This document shows positions 24,008-31,999 of a stretch of DNA of 48,539 nt, piece by piece (position 1 is the stretch's first letter; each line of letters starts with the position of its first letter). The notes beneath the pieces are model-generated. The model made no database searches. It was not told the DNA's origin and was given only the letters and a program-made list of their open reading frames with translations. Origin of the DNA: JAEKLB01 sp050249235 (GTDB taxonomy: Bacteria > Actinomycetota > Acidimicrobiia > Acidimicrobiales > CADCSY01); assembly GCA_050249235.1 (NCBI GenBank), contig JBFWQW010000011.1:1-48539 (forward strand), in the 5' to 3' direction. The translations under genes and the position numbers were made by a program.

Positions 24008-24106
24008 CAGAGCGCGTCCCGGCCCGGTCGTGGCGGTGGCGGTCGGAGCCGGAACGCCGGTGGCGCGGAAGCGGGGCGAGACCACGGCCGGGACCGGAGC
24101 ACCCGC

Positions 24107-24649
24107 TCAGCCCGGGACGATCTTGTCGCCCGACGGGTTCACCGCGAACCAGGACGGGACGGCCGCGCCGAGGACGTCGCCGGGCGCCTTGTCGGGAGCG
24201 AAGGAGTAGAGGAGGTGGCCGTTGTAGACGACCTGCCCGCCGGCGGTGGTGAGCTTGGCGGGGTCGACCCCGGCGCCGGCGGTGGGCGAGGCGACCCGCA
24301 GGGGCGGCCAGGTGTCGAGGCAGGCGCCCGAGCAGGCGCTGGTGGTCCCGGTGTCCTTCTCGAAGAGGTAGAGGGTGTGGCCGTCGGGCCCGACCAGGAT
24401 CGCGCCCAGCCTGGCGTGGGTGGCCACCGACACCGAGGCGCTGGCCGCCCCGCCGCCGGCCGTGGTCGACGTGGTGCCGGGATCGTCGTACGGGTCGGCG
24501 CCCGAGCCGTCGCCCCCGCCCCCGCCGGTGGTGCCACCGTCGTCGCTGCCCCGGTCGGTGGTGGCGGCGTCGCTGTCGTCGTCGGACCCGCACCCCGCCG
24601 CCAGCAGCGCCACCAACCCCAGCACCGCCAACGCCCGTCGCCAATCCAT
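24107..24649 (-). CDS. Lipoprotein with COG4315/Lipoprotein_15 secreted repeat
   Basis: A 180-residue lipoprotein: signal peptide ending LLAAGCGSDD (lipobox), a Gly/Asp/Thr-rich linker to about residue 70, then the Lipoprotein_15 repeat. The first repeat is LGAILVGPDGHTLYLFEKDTG with CSGACLDTWPPL. The second, GGQVVYNGHLLYSFAPDKAPGD, is followed by WFAVNPSGDKI. The domain is common in actinobacterial surface proteins near SigK-like factors and of unknown chemistry; the paired Cys and aromatic residues are conserved. GAGGAGCACGGG precedes the ATG. It lies 99 bases upstream of the sigma gene. Confidence 0.88.
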   Translation of the reverse strand: MDWRRALAVLGLVALLAAGCGSDDDSDAATTDRGSDDGGTTGGGGGDGSGADPYDDPGTTSTTAGGGAASASVSVATHARLGAILVGPDGHTLYLFEKDTGTTSACSGACLDTWPPLRVASPTAGAGVDPAKLTTAGGQVVYNGHLLYSFAPDKAPGDVLGAAVPSWFAVNPSGDKIVPG

Positions 24650-24731
24650 GCCCGTGCTCCTCTCGTCGCTCGAGGGAGCTACGGGCCGGGGCGGCCGGGG
24701 GATTGCGGACCCCGGCCGACGGGCGGGTGCC

Positions 24732-25511
24732 CTACTGCGCGCTGTCTGCCGCGACCTCGGTCGCCACCGCGACGAGCAGGCCGGCCACGAGCTCGGGTCG
24801 GGAGAGGAACGGGAAGTGGCCGGTGGGCCACTCGACGCGCGAGGTGCACCGGGCCGCCATGATGCGCTGGAGCCCGGGGTGGACGGTCATGTCCTCGGTG
24901 GTCACGGCGTAGGTGGACGGCGTCCGGGCCCAGGCCACCTCGGCCGGCGGCTGGCGCAGGTTGCCGAGGGGTTGGGCGCCGAGGCGGGCCAGCGCCCAGG
25001 CCGTCGTCGACGGGTCGCAGTCGGTGTAGAAGAGGCCGGGCACCTGGGCCGGGTCGAGCGTGGCGAGCCCCGGATCGGGCCCGTCCGGGTCGGTGACGAA
25101 GGCGTGGCCGAGGTTGGGTCGACCCCTGTGCGAGTACCCGGCCTCCTTGAACTCGGCCCCGGCCGCGTCCACGCACGTCTCGCCGGCGGCCAGGGCGTAG
25201 GCGGCGACGTAGACCAGGCGGCGCACGACGGGGTGGACGCCCGCCTCGGTCACCACCGCGCCGCCGTAGGAGTGGCCGAGCAGGACCGCGCCCCGCTCGG
25301 GGTCGACGCCGTCGAGCACCGACCGCACCCGGGCGGCGTCGTCGTGGAGGTCGCCGAAGGGCCCCGGATCGGCGCCGTGGCCGGGCAGGTCGACGGCGAT
25401 CACGTCGAGGCCGGCGTCGACCAGCCGCGGCGTGAGCCGATCGAAGCACCAGGCCCCGTTGAAGGCGCCGTGGACGAGGACGACGGTCGGCGTCGGGGCG
25501 GCGGCGGTCAC
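24732..25511 (-). CDS. Alpha/beta hydrolase (hydroxynitrile lyase/methylesterase-like)
   Basis: A 259-residue alpha/beta hydrolase beginning at GTG 25511. VLVHGAFNGAWCFDRL holds the oxyanion region, GHSYGGAVV the nucleophilic Ser, and WPTGHFPFLSRP the catalytic His. The short strand order VVLVHGAFNGAW...VDLPGHGADPGP is like plant methylesterases and bacterial EstC. It starts 12 bases after the acyl-CoA dehydrogenase stop, so the two probably share a transcript and the enzyme may act on an ester or thioester of that pathway. Confidence 0.85.
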   Translation of the reverse strand: MTAAAPTPTVVLVHGAFNGAWCFDRLTPRLVDAGLDVIAVDLPGHGADPGPFGDLHDDAARVRSVLDGVDPERGAVLLGHSYGGAVVTEAGVHPVVRRLVYVAAYALAAGETCVDAAGAEFKEAGYSHRGRPNLGHAFVTDPDGPDPGLATLDPAQVPGLFYTDCDPSTTAWALARLGAQPLGNLRQPPAEVAWARTPSTYAVTTEDMTVHPGLQRIMAARCTSRVEWPTGHFPFLSRPELVAGLLVAVATEVAADSAQ

Positions 25512-25523
25512 GGCGAGCGGCCG

Positions 25524-26651
25524 TCAGAGGCCGAGGAGGTCGGCGAGCTGGAGACGGAGCTGGCGGGGGGAGCCGTAGAGGGCGGCGTTCTGGGCGATCC
25601 GGCGCAGGTAGACGTGGAGGTCGGACTCCCAGGTCACGCCGATGCCGCCGTGGAGCTGGATGCAGCCCTGGCCGATGGACGGGCACTGCTCGCCGATGTA
25701 GGCGGCGGCCACCCGCACCAGCTGGCCGGCGTCGGTCGCGCCGGCCTGCACCGCCTTCGCCGACGCCGTCGACGTCCCGAGGCAGGCCTCGAGGGCCAGC
25801 TTCATCTCGGCCAGGCGGTGCTTGAGGGCCTGGTACGAGCCGATGGGCCGGCCGAAGGAGACCCGGTCGTTGCAGTACTCGAGGGTGGTGTCGAACAGCA
25901 CGGCGGCCGCCCCCACGGTCTCGGCGTTCTGGAGGACGAGCGCCACGCGGAGCTGGTGCTCGACGTCGTCGTCGGCCCCCCCGAACTGGCCGACCACCGC
26001 GTCGGGGCCCACCGATACCGTCTCGAGGCGGACGTGGCCGAAGCGCCTGACCATGTCGAGCGACACGAGCGGCTCGACGACGAGCCCGGGGGCGGCACGG
26101 GGGATGAGGAACTGGGTCAGGCCGCCGTCGGTCCGGGCCGTGACCAGGAGCCAGTCGGCCCGCCCGGCGTCCTGCACGAAGGTCTTGCGCCCGTCGAGCA
26201 CCCAGCCGTCGCCGGCCGGGGTGGCGGTGAGCGCGACGCCGCCGGCGTCCCAGGTGCCGTCGCCCTCGGCGAAGGCCCAGGTGGCCACGAGCTCGCCCGA
26301 CACCAGGCCGGGGAGCACGTCGGCCCGGTGGGCGTCGGTGCCGGACCGGGCCAGGGCCGAGGCCACCACGTTCACCGCCAGCAGCGGCCCGGGGGCCACC
26401 GAGCGACCGAACTCCTCGGCGATGAGGGCCAGGTCGAGGAGCCCGTCCCGCGTGATGCTCCCGCCGCCCAGCTCCTCGGGCACGAGCATGGCGGTCCAGC
26501 CCAGCTCGGCGCCCCGCCGCCAGTAGCCCCGGTCGAAGCCGGCTTCGTCCTCGTAGAGGGCCCGGACCGCGGTCATGGGGCTCTCGGCGGCGAGGAAGCG
26601 GCGGGTGGTGTCGAGGAGGAGCTCCTGATCGCCTTCCAGCACCAGATCCAT
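25524..26651 (-). CDS. Acyl-CoA dehydrogenase (possible alpha2beta2-type subunit)
   Basis: A 375-residue flavin dehydrogenase; ATG 26651 follows GAGGAGGCCCG. N-terminal helical domain (LLLDTTRRFLAAES), beta domain with TWAFAEGDG and WVLDGRKTFVQDAGRADWLLV, C-terminal domain with DRVSFGRPIGSYQALKHRLAEM and IQLHGGIGVTWESDLHVYLRRI. The GGIGVTWE...HVYLRR ending is the form I associate with mycobacterial FadE subunits that pair as alpha2beta2 for bulky CoA thioesters such as steroid side chains. It is divergent from a second dehydrogenase gene. Confidence 0.88.
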   Translation of the reverse strand: MDLVLEGDQELLLDTTRRFLAAESPMTAVRALYEDEAGFDRGYWRRGAELGWTAMLVPEELGGGSITRDGLLDLALIAEEFGRSVAPGPLLAVNVVASALARSGTDAHRADVLPGLVSGELVATWAFAEGDGTWDAGGVALTATPAGDGWVLDGRKTFVQDAGRADWLLVTARTDGGLTQFLIPRAAPGLVVEPLVSLDMVRRFGHVRLETVSVGPDAVVGQFGGADDDVEHQLRVALVLQNAETVGAAAVLFDTTLEYCNDRVSFGRPIGSYQALKHRLAEMKLALEACLGTSTASAKAVQAGATDAGQLVRVAAAYIGEQCPSIGQGCIQLHGGIGVTWESDLHVYLRRIAQNAALYGSPRQLRLQLADLLGL

Positions 26652-26817
26652 CGGGCCTCCTCGTCGGTCCGGCGGGCGCCCGCCGGGGCGGGCCGAGGGT
26701 AACGGTCCGCCCCCGGCCCGCGCCCCGCCCCGGCCGCGGCGGTTGGACGCCCCCCGTGGCCCGGCCTCCGGTAGAAACGGGCTCGTCGGCCCGCCGGGCC
26801 GTGGACGGGAGGTCACC

Positions 26818-28155
26818 GTGGCCGAGGTGCGGACCGAGAGCGGCACCGGCGAGGTGGAGGACGTCGGGTCCTTCCGCGAGCGGGCCCGGACCTGGCTGGC
26901 CGAGGTCGTGGCCGACTTCGAGGTGGACGAGGCCGACCTCGGCTTCGGCGAAGGGGCGGCCGCGGCCCGCCGGGCCGCGAAGGGCAAGGCCTTCCAGGCC
27001 GCCATATGGGCGGGTGGCTTCGCCGGCATCGCCTTCCCGAAGGCCTACGGCGGGCTCGGGCTCACGGGGGCCCACCGCGATGCCTTCAACGCGGAGGTCC
27101 GTGCCGCCGGCGCCCGGGCCGTCGACCTGTTCAACCTGGCCGGGACCCTCTGGGGCCTGTCCATCGGGATGATCGCCCCCACCATGCTCGAGTTCGCCAC
27201 CGAGGAGCAGAAGGCCACCCACATCCCGGCCATGCTCCGGGGCGAGAAGCTCTGGGCCCAGATGCTGAGCGAGCCGACCGGTGGCTCCGACCTGGCCGGG
27301 GCCATCACCCGGGCCACCCGGGACGGCGACCAGTTCGTGCTGAACGGCTCGAAGGTGTGGACCAGCCAGGCGGACGTGTCCGACATGGCCGTGCTGCTGG
27401 CCCGCACCAACTGGGACGTGCCGAAGCACCGCGGCCTCAGCATGTTCATCGTCGAGATGGGCATGCCGGGCATGACGGTCGTGCCGCTCCGGCTGAACAG
27501 CGGAAGCGCCGGCTTCTGCCAGGAGTTCTTCGACGACATGGCCGTGCCGGCCGAGAACGTCCTCGGCGCCGTCGACGACGGCTGGAACGTGGCCTCCCGG
27601 CTGCTCGTGCACGAGCGCAACACGGTGGGCGGCGGCTCCGTCTTCCACTCGATGAGCGTCGGGGGGACGATCGGCGCGCCGCGGGGCGGCGGCGTGCTCG
27701 ACGTGGCCCGGGCCCGGGGCGTCCGGGGCGGCGACGACGCCGACCTGCTGCAGCTGGTGGTCGAGAACCACGTGCGCTCGACCGTGAGCGGCCACCTCGC
27801 CGCCCGGGTGGTGCAGGGGATGGCCTCCGGGGCGATGCCTCCGGCCGCCGGCTCGCTCCTCCGCCTCTTCGGCTCCGAGGTCGGGATCCACGCCTCGGAC
27901 GTCGGGATGGCCCTCGGGGGCAACCACGCCGTCGCCTGGGCGCCCGGGCACGACGCCCCCGGCGCGGCCCAGGGGGTCGGCTACCTGGGCCGTCAGGGCG
28001 GCAGCATGGCCAGCGGCACGGCCGAGATCCAGAAGAACATCATCAGCGAGCGGGTGCTCGGGCTGCCCCGGGAGCCGTCGTCGGACCGCGACACGCCGTT
28101 CCGGGACGTCCGCACCAACCGCATGCCCACGCTGCTGTCACGCGGCGAGGGCTAG
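26818..28155 (+). CDS. Acyl-CoA dehydrogenase, second of a divergent pair
   Basis: A 445-residue protein from GTG 26818, with GGGAGGTCACC before it. It shows AGIAFPKAYGGLGLTG, LWAQMLSEPTGGSDLAGAIT, FVLNGSKVWTSQADVSDMAVL, and the ending GGSMASGTAEIQKNIISERVLGLP typical of FadE29/FadE34-like enzymes. The region 27690-27740 (GGGVLDVARARGVRGGDD) is a Gly-rich insertion less like the family. It oxidises an acyl-CoA, electrons going to ETF. It heads the plus-strand catabolic run and shares a 166-base divergent promoter region with the other dehydrogenase. Confidence 0.88.
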   Translation: MAEVRTESGTGEVEDVGSFRERARTWLAEVVADFEVDEADLGFGEGAAAARRAAKGKAFQAAIWAGGFAGIAFPKAYGGLGLTGAHRDAFNAEVRAAGARAVDLFNLAGTLWGLSIGMIAPTMLEFATEEQKATHIPAMLRGEKLWAQMLSEPTGGSDLAGAITRATRDGDQFVLNGSKVWTSQADVSDMAVLLARTNWDVPKHRGLSMFIVEMGMPGMTVVPLRLNSGSAGFCQEFFDDMAVPAENVLGAVDDGWNVASRLLVHERNTVGGGSVFHSMSVGGTIGAPRGGGVLDVARARGVRGGDDADLLQLVVENHVRSTVSGHLAARVVQGMASGAMPPAAGSLLRLFGSEVGIHASDVGMALGGNHAVAWAPGHDAPGAAQGVGYLGRQGGSMASGTAEIQKNIISERVLGLPREPSSDRDTPFRDVRTNRMPTLLSRGEG

Positions 28156-28170
28156 GCGAGGGCGCGGGGG

Positions 28171-29121
28171 ATGCGCTTCGGGGTCCAGCACGCCATCGGC
28201 GACCCGGCCTGGGTGCCGGCCATCCTCGCCCCCGGCGCGGTCCGGGGCTTCGCCCGCGCCGCGGAGGCGACCGGCTGGGACGCCCTCGGCTTCACCGACC
28301 ACCCGGCGCCCTCGGCCGGCTGGGTCGGCGCCGGCGGGGAGGGCGTGGCCGAGCCCTTCGGCATGCTCGGGTTCGTCGCCGGGGTGACGGAGGAGATCCG
28401 GCTCCTCACCTGGGTGCTCGTCCCCCAGTACCGCAACCCCCTGCACGGCGCCCACCAGGTCGCCACCCTCGACGCCGTGAGCGGGGGCCGGGTCACCCTC
28501 GGGGTCGGCACCGGCTACCTCCGGAGCGAGATGCGGGCCCTCGGCGTCGACCCCTCGGACCGCCTGGCCGCCTTCGACGACGCCGTCGACCTGATGAAGC
28601 AGGCCTGGGCCGGCGAGGAGATCACCGTCGAGCGCGACACCTGGTCGGCCCGGCGGGTGCGGGTGCTCCCGCCCGTCGTGCAGCAGCCCCACCCGCCCAT
28701 CTGGCTCCACGGCAACAGCCCGTGGGGCCTGGCCCGGGCCGCCCGATGGGGCCAGGGCTGGATCGGCATGGTCACCGACGAGCTCCTCGCCGAGACGACC
28801 CGCACGACCCGCCTGGCCGACATCGCCGCGGTGGGCACCCGGATCGCCCAGCTGCGCGAGCGCACGGTGGCCGCCGGTCGTCCCGCCGACGCGGTCGACG
28901 CGGTGGCCACCGGCTTCTGGCCGATGCTCGACCTTCGCCGGGGCTGGGACGTCGACGCCTGCCTCGAGGACGTGGGCCGCCTCGAGGGGCTCGGCGCCGA
29001 CTGGATCGTCGTGAACGTGTGCGGCGACGACCCGGCCGCGGCGGAGGACTCGGTCCGGGCATTCGGCGAGCAGGTCGTCACGGCCTGGAAGCGGTCGTCC
29101 CCCGGTGGCGAACGGGGCTAG
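28171..29121 (+). CDS. LLM-class F420-dependent oxidoreductase
   Basis: A 316-residue luciferase-like TIM-barrel protein. MRFGVQHAI, WDALGFTDHPAP, LTWVLVPQYRNPLHGAHQVATLDAVSGGR and VTLGVGTGYLRSEMRALGVD are the family's cofactor- and substrate-side strands; actinobacterial members usually use F420. GGCGCGGGGG precedes the ATG, 15 bases after the dehydrogenase stop, so they are likely cotranscribed. It would carry out a hydride transfer in the same pathway; the substrate is unknown. Confidence 0.85.
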   Translation: MRFGVQHAIGDPAWVPAILAPGAVRGFARAAEATGWDALGFTDHPAPSAGWVGAGGEGVAEPFGMLGFVAGVTEEIRLLTWVLVPQYRNPLHGAHQVATLDAVSGGRVTLGVGTGYLRSEMRALGVDPSDRLAAFDDAVDLMKQAWAGEEITVERDTWSARRVRVLPPVVQQPHPPIWLHGNSPWGLARAARWGQGWIGMVTDELLAETTRTTRLADIAAVGTRIAQLRERTVAAGRPADAVDAVATGFWPMLDLRRGWDVDACLEDVGRLEGLGADWIVVNVCGDDPAAAEDSVRAFGEQVVTAWKRSSPGGERG

Positions 29122-29252
29122 CGGTCGGGTCCGGGGTGGTCGGCGCCGCCCGGGGATCGGTTGACCCCTCTCCGAGGGGTGTGTTGAATGTCACGGCCCC
29201 ACAGGGCACGGCGCCCGAGCGGGCGGACGCACCGACGGCACGGGAGATGGCG

Positions 29253-29834
29253 ATGAGTTTCGACCTGGCTGCGGCCGACTACACGCTCTCCGGCCTGCGC
29301 CCCTTCCCGGTGGCGGTCACCACCGTCCTGAACGGTCGCGAGAACGGCCTGATGTCGCTGTCCGCCGGCTCGGCCGGGATCATCTACGAGGCCCCCCGGG
29401 TCACGATCAGCCTCACGAAGTACAACCTCACCCACGACATGGTGCTGGAGTCGGGCGTGTTCGCCATGCACCTGCTGGGCAACGACCCCGACCTGATCGA
29501 CACCTCCCTCGAGATAATCATGGGCCTGGGCGGCAAGTCGGGCCGGGACGGCGACAAGATGGCGCCGTTCCGCACCAAGCCAGGAGTCACGGGAACGCCG
29601 ATCCTCCTCGACGCGCTCGCCTACGTCGAGGCCAGGGTGAGCGGGTCGCTCGACAACGACGAGAACACCATCTTCGTCGGCGACGTGGTCGGCGCCGAGC
29701 GGTTCCGCAAGGGCGGACGGCTCAACATCGGTGAGGCCTGGTCGAAGCTCCCGAAGGAGTGGATCGAGCAGTACGACGCCAACCACGTGCCACAGTTGGA
29801 GTCGGCGAAGCGCTTCCGGGGTCTGCTCGACTGA
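29253..29834 (+). CDS. Flavin reductase-like (split-barrel) FMN-binding protein
   Basis: I choose ATG 29253 because GGGAG lies six bases before it; ATG 29247 is in frame two codons upstream. The 193-residue product has the flavin-reductase split barrel: FPVAVTTVLNGRENGLMSLSA (FMN phosphate side), RVTISLTKYNLTHDMVLESGVFAMHLL, and ALAYVEARVSGSLDNDENTIFVGDVV. Such proteins supply reduced flavin to monooxygenases or act as oxidoreductases themselves. It lies between the LLM protein and the NTF2-like/P450 genes. Confidence 0.82.
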   Translation: MSFDLAAADYTLSGLRPFPVAVTTVLNGRENGLMSLSAGSAGIIYEAPRVTISLTKYNLTHDMVLESGVFAMHLLGNDPDLIDTSLEIIMGLGGKSGRDGDKMAPFRTKPGVTGTPILLDALAYVEARVSGSLDNDENTIFVGDVVGAERFRKGGRLNIGEAWSKLPKEWIEQYDANHVPQLESAKRFRGLLD

Positions 29835-29892
29835 CCACCGGGGTCGGCCGCCACGGCCTCCACCTTCCGCACCGCCACGACGAGGGGACGAC

Positions 29893-30495
29893 ATGAGCGA
29901 GTACAGCCGGGACGAGGTCGAACAGGCCTACCGCCACTACTACCTGACCGGGCCGGTGCACGAGGATTGGGTCGCCTGGTCGCAGCTGTTCACCGACGAC
30001 GCCACCTATCTCGACCACTTCTACGGCACGTTCCACGGGCCGCTCGAGATCCAGAAGTTCCTCGAGTCGACCATGTCGTTCGCCCCTCACGTCTACTCCG
30101 CCCTCGAGTGGTACAACATCGACGGCACGCAGATCGTCTACAAGTGCTGGAACCGGGCCGACAACCCCCAGGCTGGTGGTCCGCCGATCGAGTTCCCGTC
30201 GCTCCAGATCATCCGGTACGCGGGCGACGGCAAGTGGTCGTCGGAGGAGGACTGGTGGATCGTGAAGGAGATGAAGGCCTTCAACACCGCGTACGAGGAG
30301 GCCTGCAAGGCCCACGACCCGGACCACAAGGAGAAGATGTCCCGCCTGGACTGGGGGCCGTGGGTCGACTGGGCCCGCCCCACCGAGGGCCACGTGGCGC
30401 CCTCCTGGCTGGGGCGCGACGACGTCCCGAAGGTGACGAACGTCCGGGAGATGGACTTCGGCGAGCGCCGGAACCTTGGAGGTTCACGTGGTTGA
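29893..30495 (+). CDS. NTF2/SnoaL-like protein, overlapping the P450 gene
   Basis: A 200-residue protein; ATG 29893 follows GAGGGGACGAC. The N-terminal 120 residues form an NTF2-like cone: VEQAYRHYYLTG, WSQLFTDDATYLDHFYGTFHGPLEIQKFL, and a W/D-rich C-terminal strand. Proteins of this fold are isomerases, cyclases, dehydratases or non-catalytic pockets. Its 3' end overlaps the P450 start by 8 bases, implying joint production and probably a related substrate. The last 60 residues, with several Trp, extend beyond the usual domain. Confidence 0.82.
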   Translation: MSEYSRDEVEQAYRHYYLTGPVHEDWVAWSQLFTDDATYLDHFYGTFHGPLEIQKFLESTMSFAPHVYSALEWYNIDGTQIVYKCWNRADNPQAGGPPIEFPSLQIIRYAGDGKWSSEEDWWIVKEMKAFNTAYEEACKAHDPDHKEKMSRLDWGPWVDWARPTEGHVAPSWLGRDDVPKVTNVREMDFGERRNLGGSRG

Positions 30496-31744
30496 CGTGA
30501 CGACGACGACCGCCACGGGCTGCCCCGTAGCCCACGGCTACGACCCGCTGGCGCCGGAGATCGTGAGCAACCCCTATCCGGCGCTGAACGAGCTCCGCGA
30601 GGCGTCGCCGGTCTTCTACCTGCCCGAGCTCGACCACTACATCGTCACCCGCTTCGACGACGTCGAGCACATCCTCCTCGACCGCGAGACCTGGTCGGCG
30701 GCGAACGCCTCGACCCCGCTCACGACGGTCTGTCCCGCGGCCCAGGAGGTGCTGGCCAACTTCCGGCGGGTGCCCACCCTCAGCAACGCCGATCCGCCCC
30801 GGCACGGGCCCATGCGCAAGTCGGTGCTGTCGTGCATGACGCCCCGGCGGCTCAACGCGCTCGAGCCCGTGCTCCGGGCCTACGCCACCGACCTCATCGA
30901 GGCGCTCCGCGACCGCGACCGGGTCGACTTCGTGGAGGCCTTCTCCTTCCCGTTCCCGGGCTTCGCCGCCTTCAGCCTCCTCGGCTTCCCCGAGGAGGAC
31001 ACCGACCGGCTGAAGCAGTGGAGCGAGAACCGGGTCCTGCTCACCTACGGTCGCCTGTCGGAGGAGCAGCAGGTCGAGGTGGCGAAGGACGTCGCCCTGT
31101 TCTGGACCTACGTGGAGGACTTCGTCGCCGAGCGGTGGGCGAACCCGGTCGACGACCTCACGAGCGATCTCACCCGGCTCTCGCAGGAGAAGCCCGAGCA
31201 GCTCAACCAGTTCGACATCGTCAACATCGTGTACTCGATGGCCCTCGCCGGCCACGAGACCACCTGCAACACCATCGGCAACGGGATGCGGGCCCTGCTC
31301 GAGAACCGCGACCAGTGGCAGGCGCTCATCGACGACCCGACGCTCATCCCGAACGCGGTCGAGGAGATCCTCCGCTTCGACGGCCCGGTGGTGAACCACC
31401 GGCGGGTGGCGAAGGTCGACGTCGAGGTCGGCGGCGTGACCATCCCGGCCGGGGGCCGGGTGATGATGTGCTTCGCCTCGGCCGCCCACGATCCCGCCCA
31501 CTTCGACGACCCCGAGACCTTCGACGTGTCGCGCGAGGACGCCGAGATGCACTTCGCGTTCGGCAAGGGCGCCCACCTCTGCCTGGGCGCGCCGCTGGCC
31601 CGCCTCGAGGTCCGGCTCACGCTGGAGCTGCTCACCACGATGACGCCCGACCTGGCGATCGTGCCCGACCAGACGATCGAGTACAGCCCAAACGCCCTGT
31701 TCCGGGGCCTGAAGGCGCTGCAGGTCGCGCCCCGGGGCCTGTGA
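30488..31744 (+). CDS. Cytochrome P450
   Basis: A 418-residue soluble P450 from GTG 30488; TTGGAGGTTCAC just before it is a good ribosome-binding site, so I reject the TTG at 30476. The I-helix oxygen motif AGHETT is at residues 254-259, ExxR as EEILR at 292-296, and the heme loop FGKGAHLCLG with Cys365. No redox partner domain is fused, so it needs an electron donor. The next gene encodes a four-Cys protein that could serve. Such bacterial P450s hydroxylate steroids, terpenoids, fatty acids or aromatics; the neighbours suggest an acyl-CoA-linked substrate. Confidence 0.93.
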   Translation: MVDVTTTTATGCPVAHGYDPLAPEIVSNPYPALNELREASPVFYLPELDHYIVTRFDDVEHILLDRETWSAANASTPLTTVCPAAQEVLANFRRVPTLSNADPPRHGPMRKSVLSCMTPRRLNALEPVLRAYATDLIEALRDRDRVDFVEAFSFPFPGFAAFSLLGFPEEDTDRLKQWSENRVLLTYGRLSEEQQVEVAKDVALFWTYVEDFVAERWANPVDDLTSDLTRLSQEKPEQLNQFDIVNIVYSMALAGHETTCNTIGNGMRALLENRDQWQALIDDPTLIPNAVEEILRFDGPVVNHRRVAKVDVEVGGVTIPAGGRVMMCFASAAHDPAHFDDPETFDVSREDAEMHFAFGKGAHLCLGAPLARLEVRLTLELLTTMTPDLAIVPDQTIEYSPNALFRGLKALQVAPRGL

Positions 31745-31769
31745 GGCACCGCTCGCCCGCCGGGGGCCC

Positions 31770-31985
31770 GTGAGCGAACCGGCGGTCGACGAGGCCGCGT
31801 TCGAACGGGCCCAGCGGGCGGTGAAGCTCTCCGCCCTCCGGCCCACCCCGCTCGAGGGCGACTCCTGCGGCAACTGCTACTACTACCTCGAGCCGGATGC
31901 CGGCCTGGCCTTCTGCTGGCAGGAGAAGCTGCAGATCCTGGTGGGCCGGGACTGGTGGTGCCACTTCTGGGAGATGACCGAGTAG
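31770..31985 (+). CDS. Four-cysteine small protein resembling a high-potential iron-sulfur protein
   Basis: A 71-residue protein starting at GTG 31770, 25 bases after the P450 stop. Cysteines fall as C33-x2-C36-x12-C49-x14-C64, in CGNCYYYLEPD, AFCWQEK and GRDWWCHFW. The spacing and the aromatic residues around the last Cys resemble HiPIP and HiPIP-like [4Fe-4S] domains (HiPIP signature C-x6-9-[LIVM]-x3-G-[YW]-C-x2-[FYW]; here the Gly position is Trp). There is no signal peptide, so it is cytoplasmic. Its place suggests electron transfer to the P450 instead of the usual [3Fe-4S] ferredoxin. A zinc-binding role cannot be excluded. Confidence 0.7.
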   Translation: MSEPAVDEAAFERAQRAVKLSALRPTPLEGDSCGNCYYYLEPDAGLAFCWQEKLQILVGRDWWCHFWEMTE

Positions 31986-31999
31986 CGGCCCTCCCCGAC

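Noticed and set aside
30476..30487. TTG 30476 as the P450 start
   Set aside because: TTGGAGG is itself the ribosome-binding site for GTG 30488.
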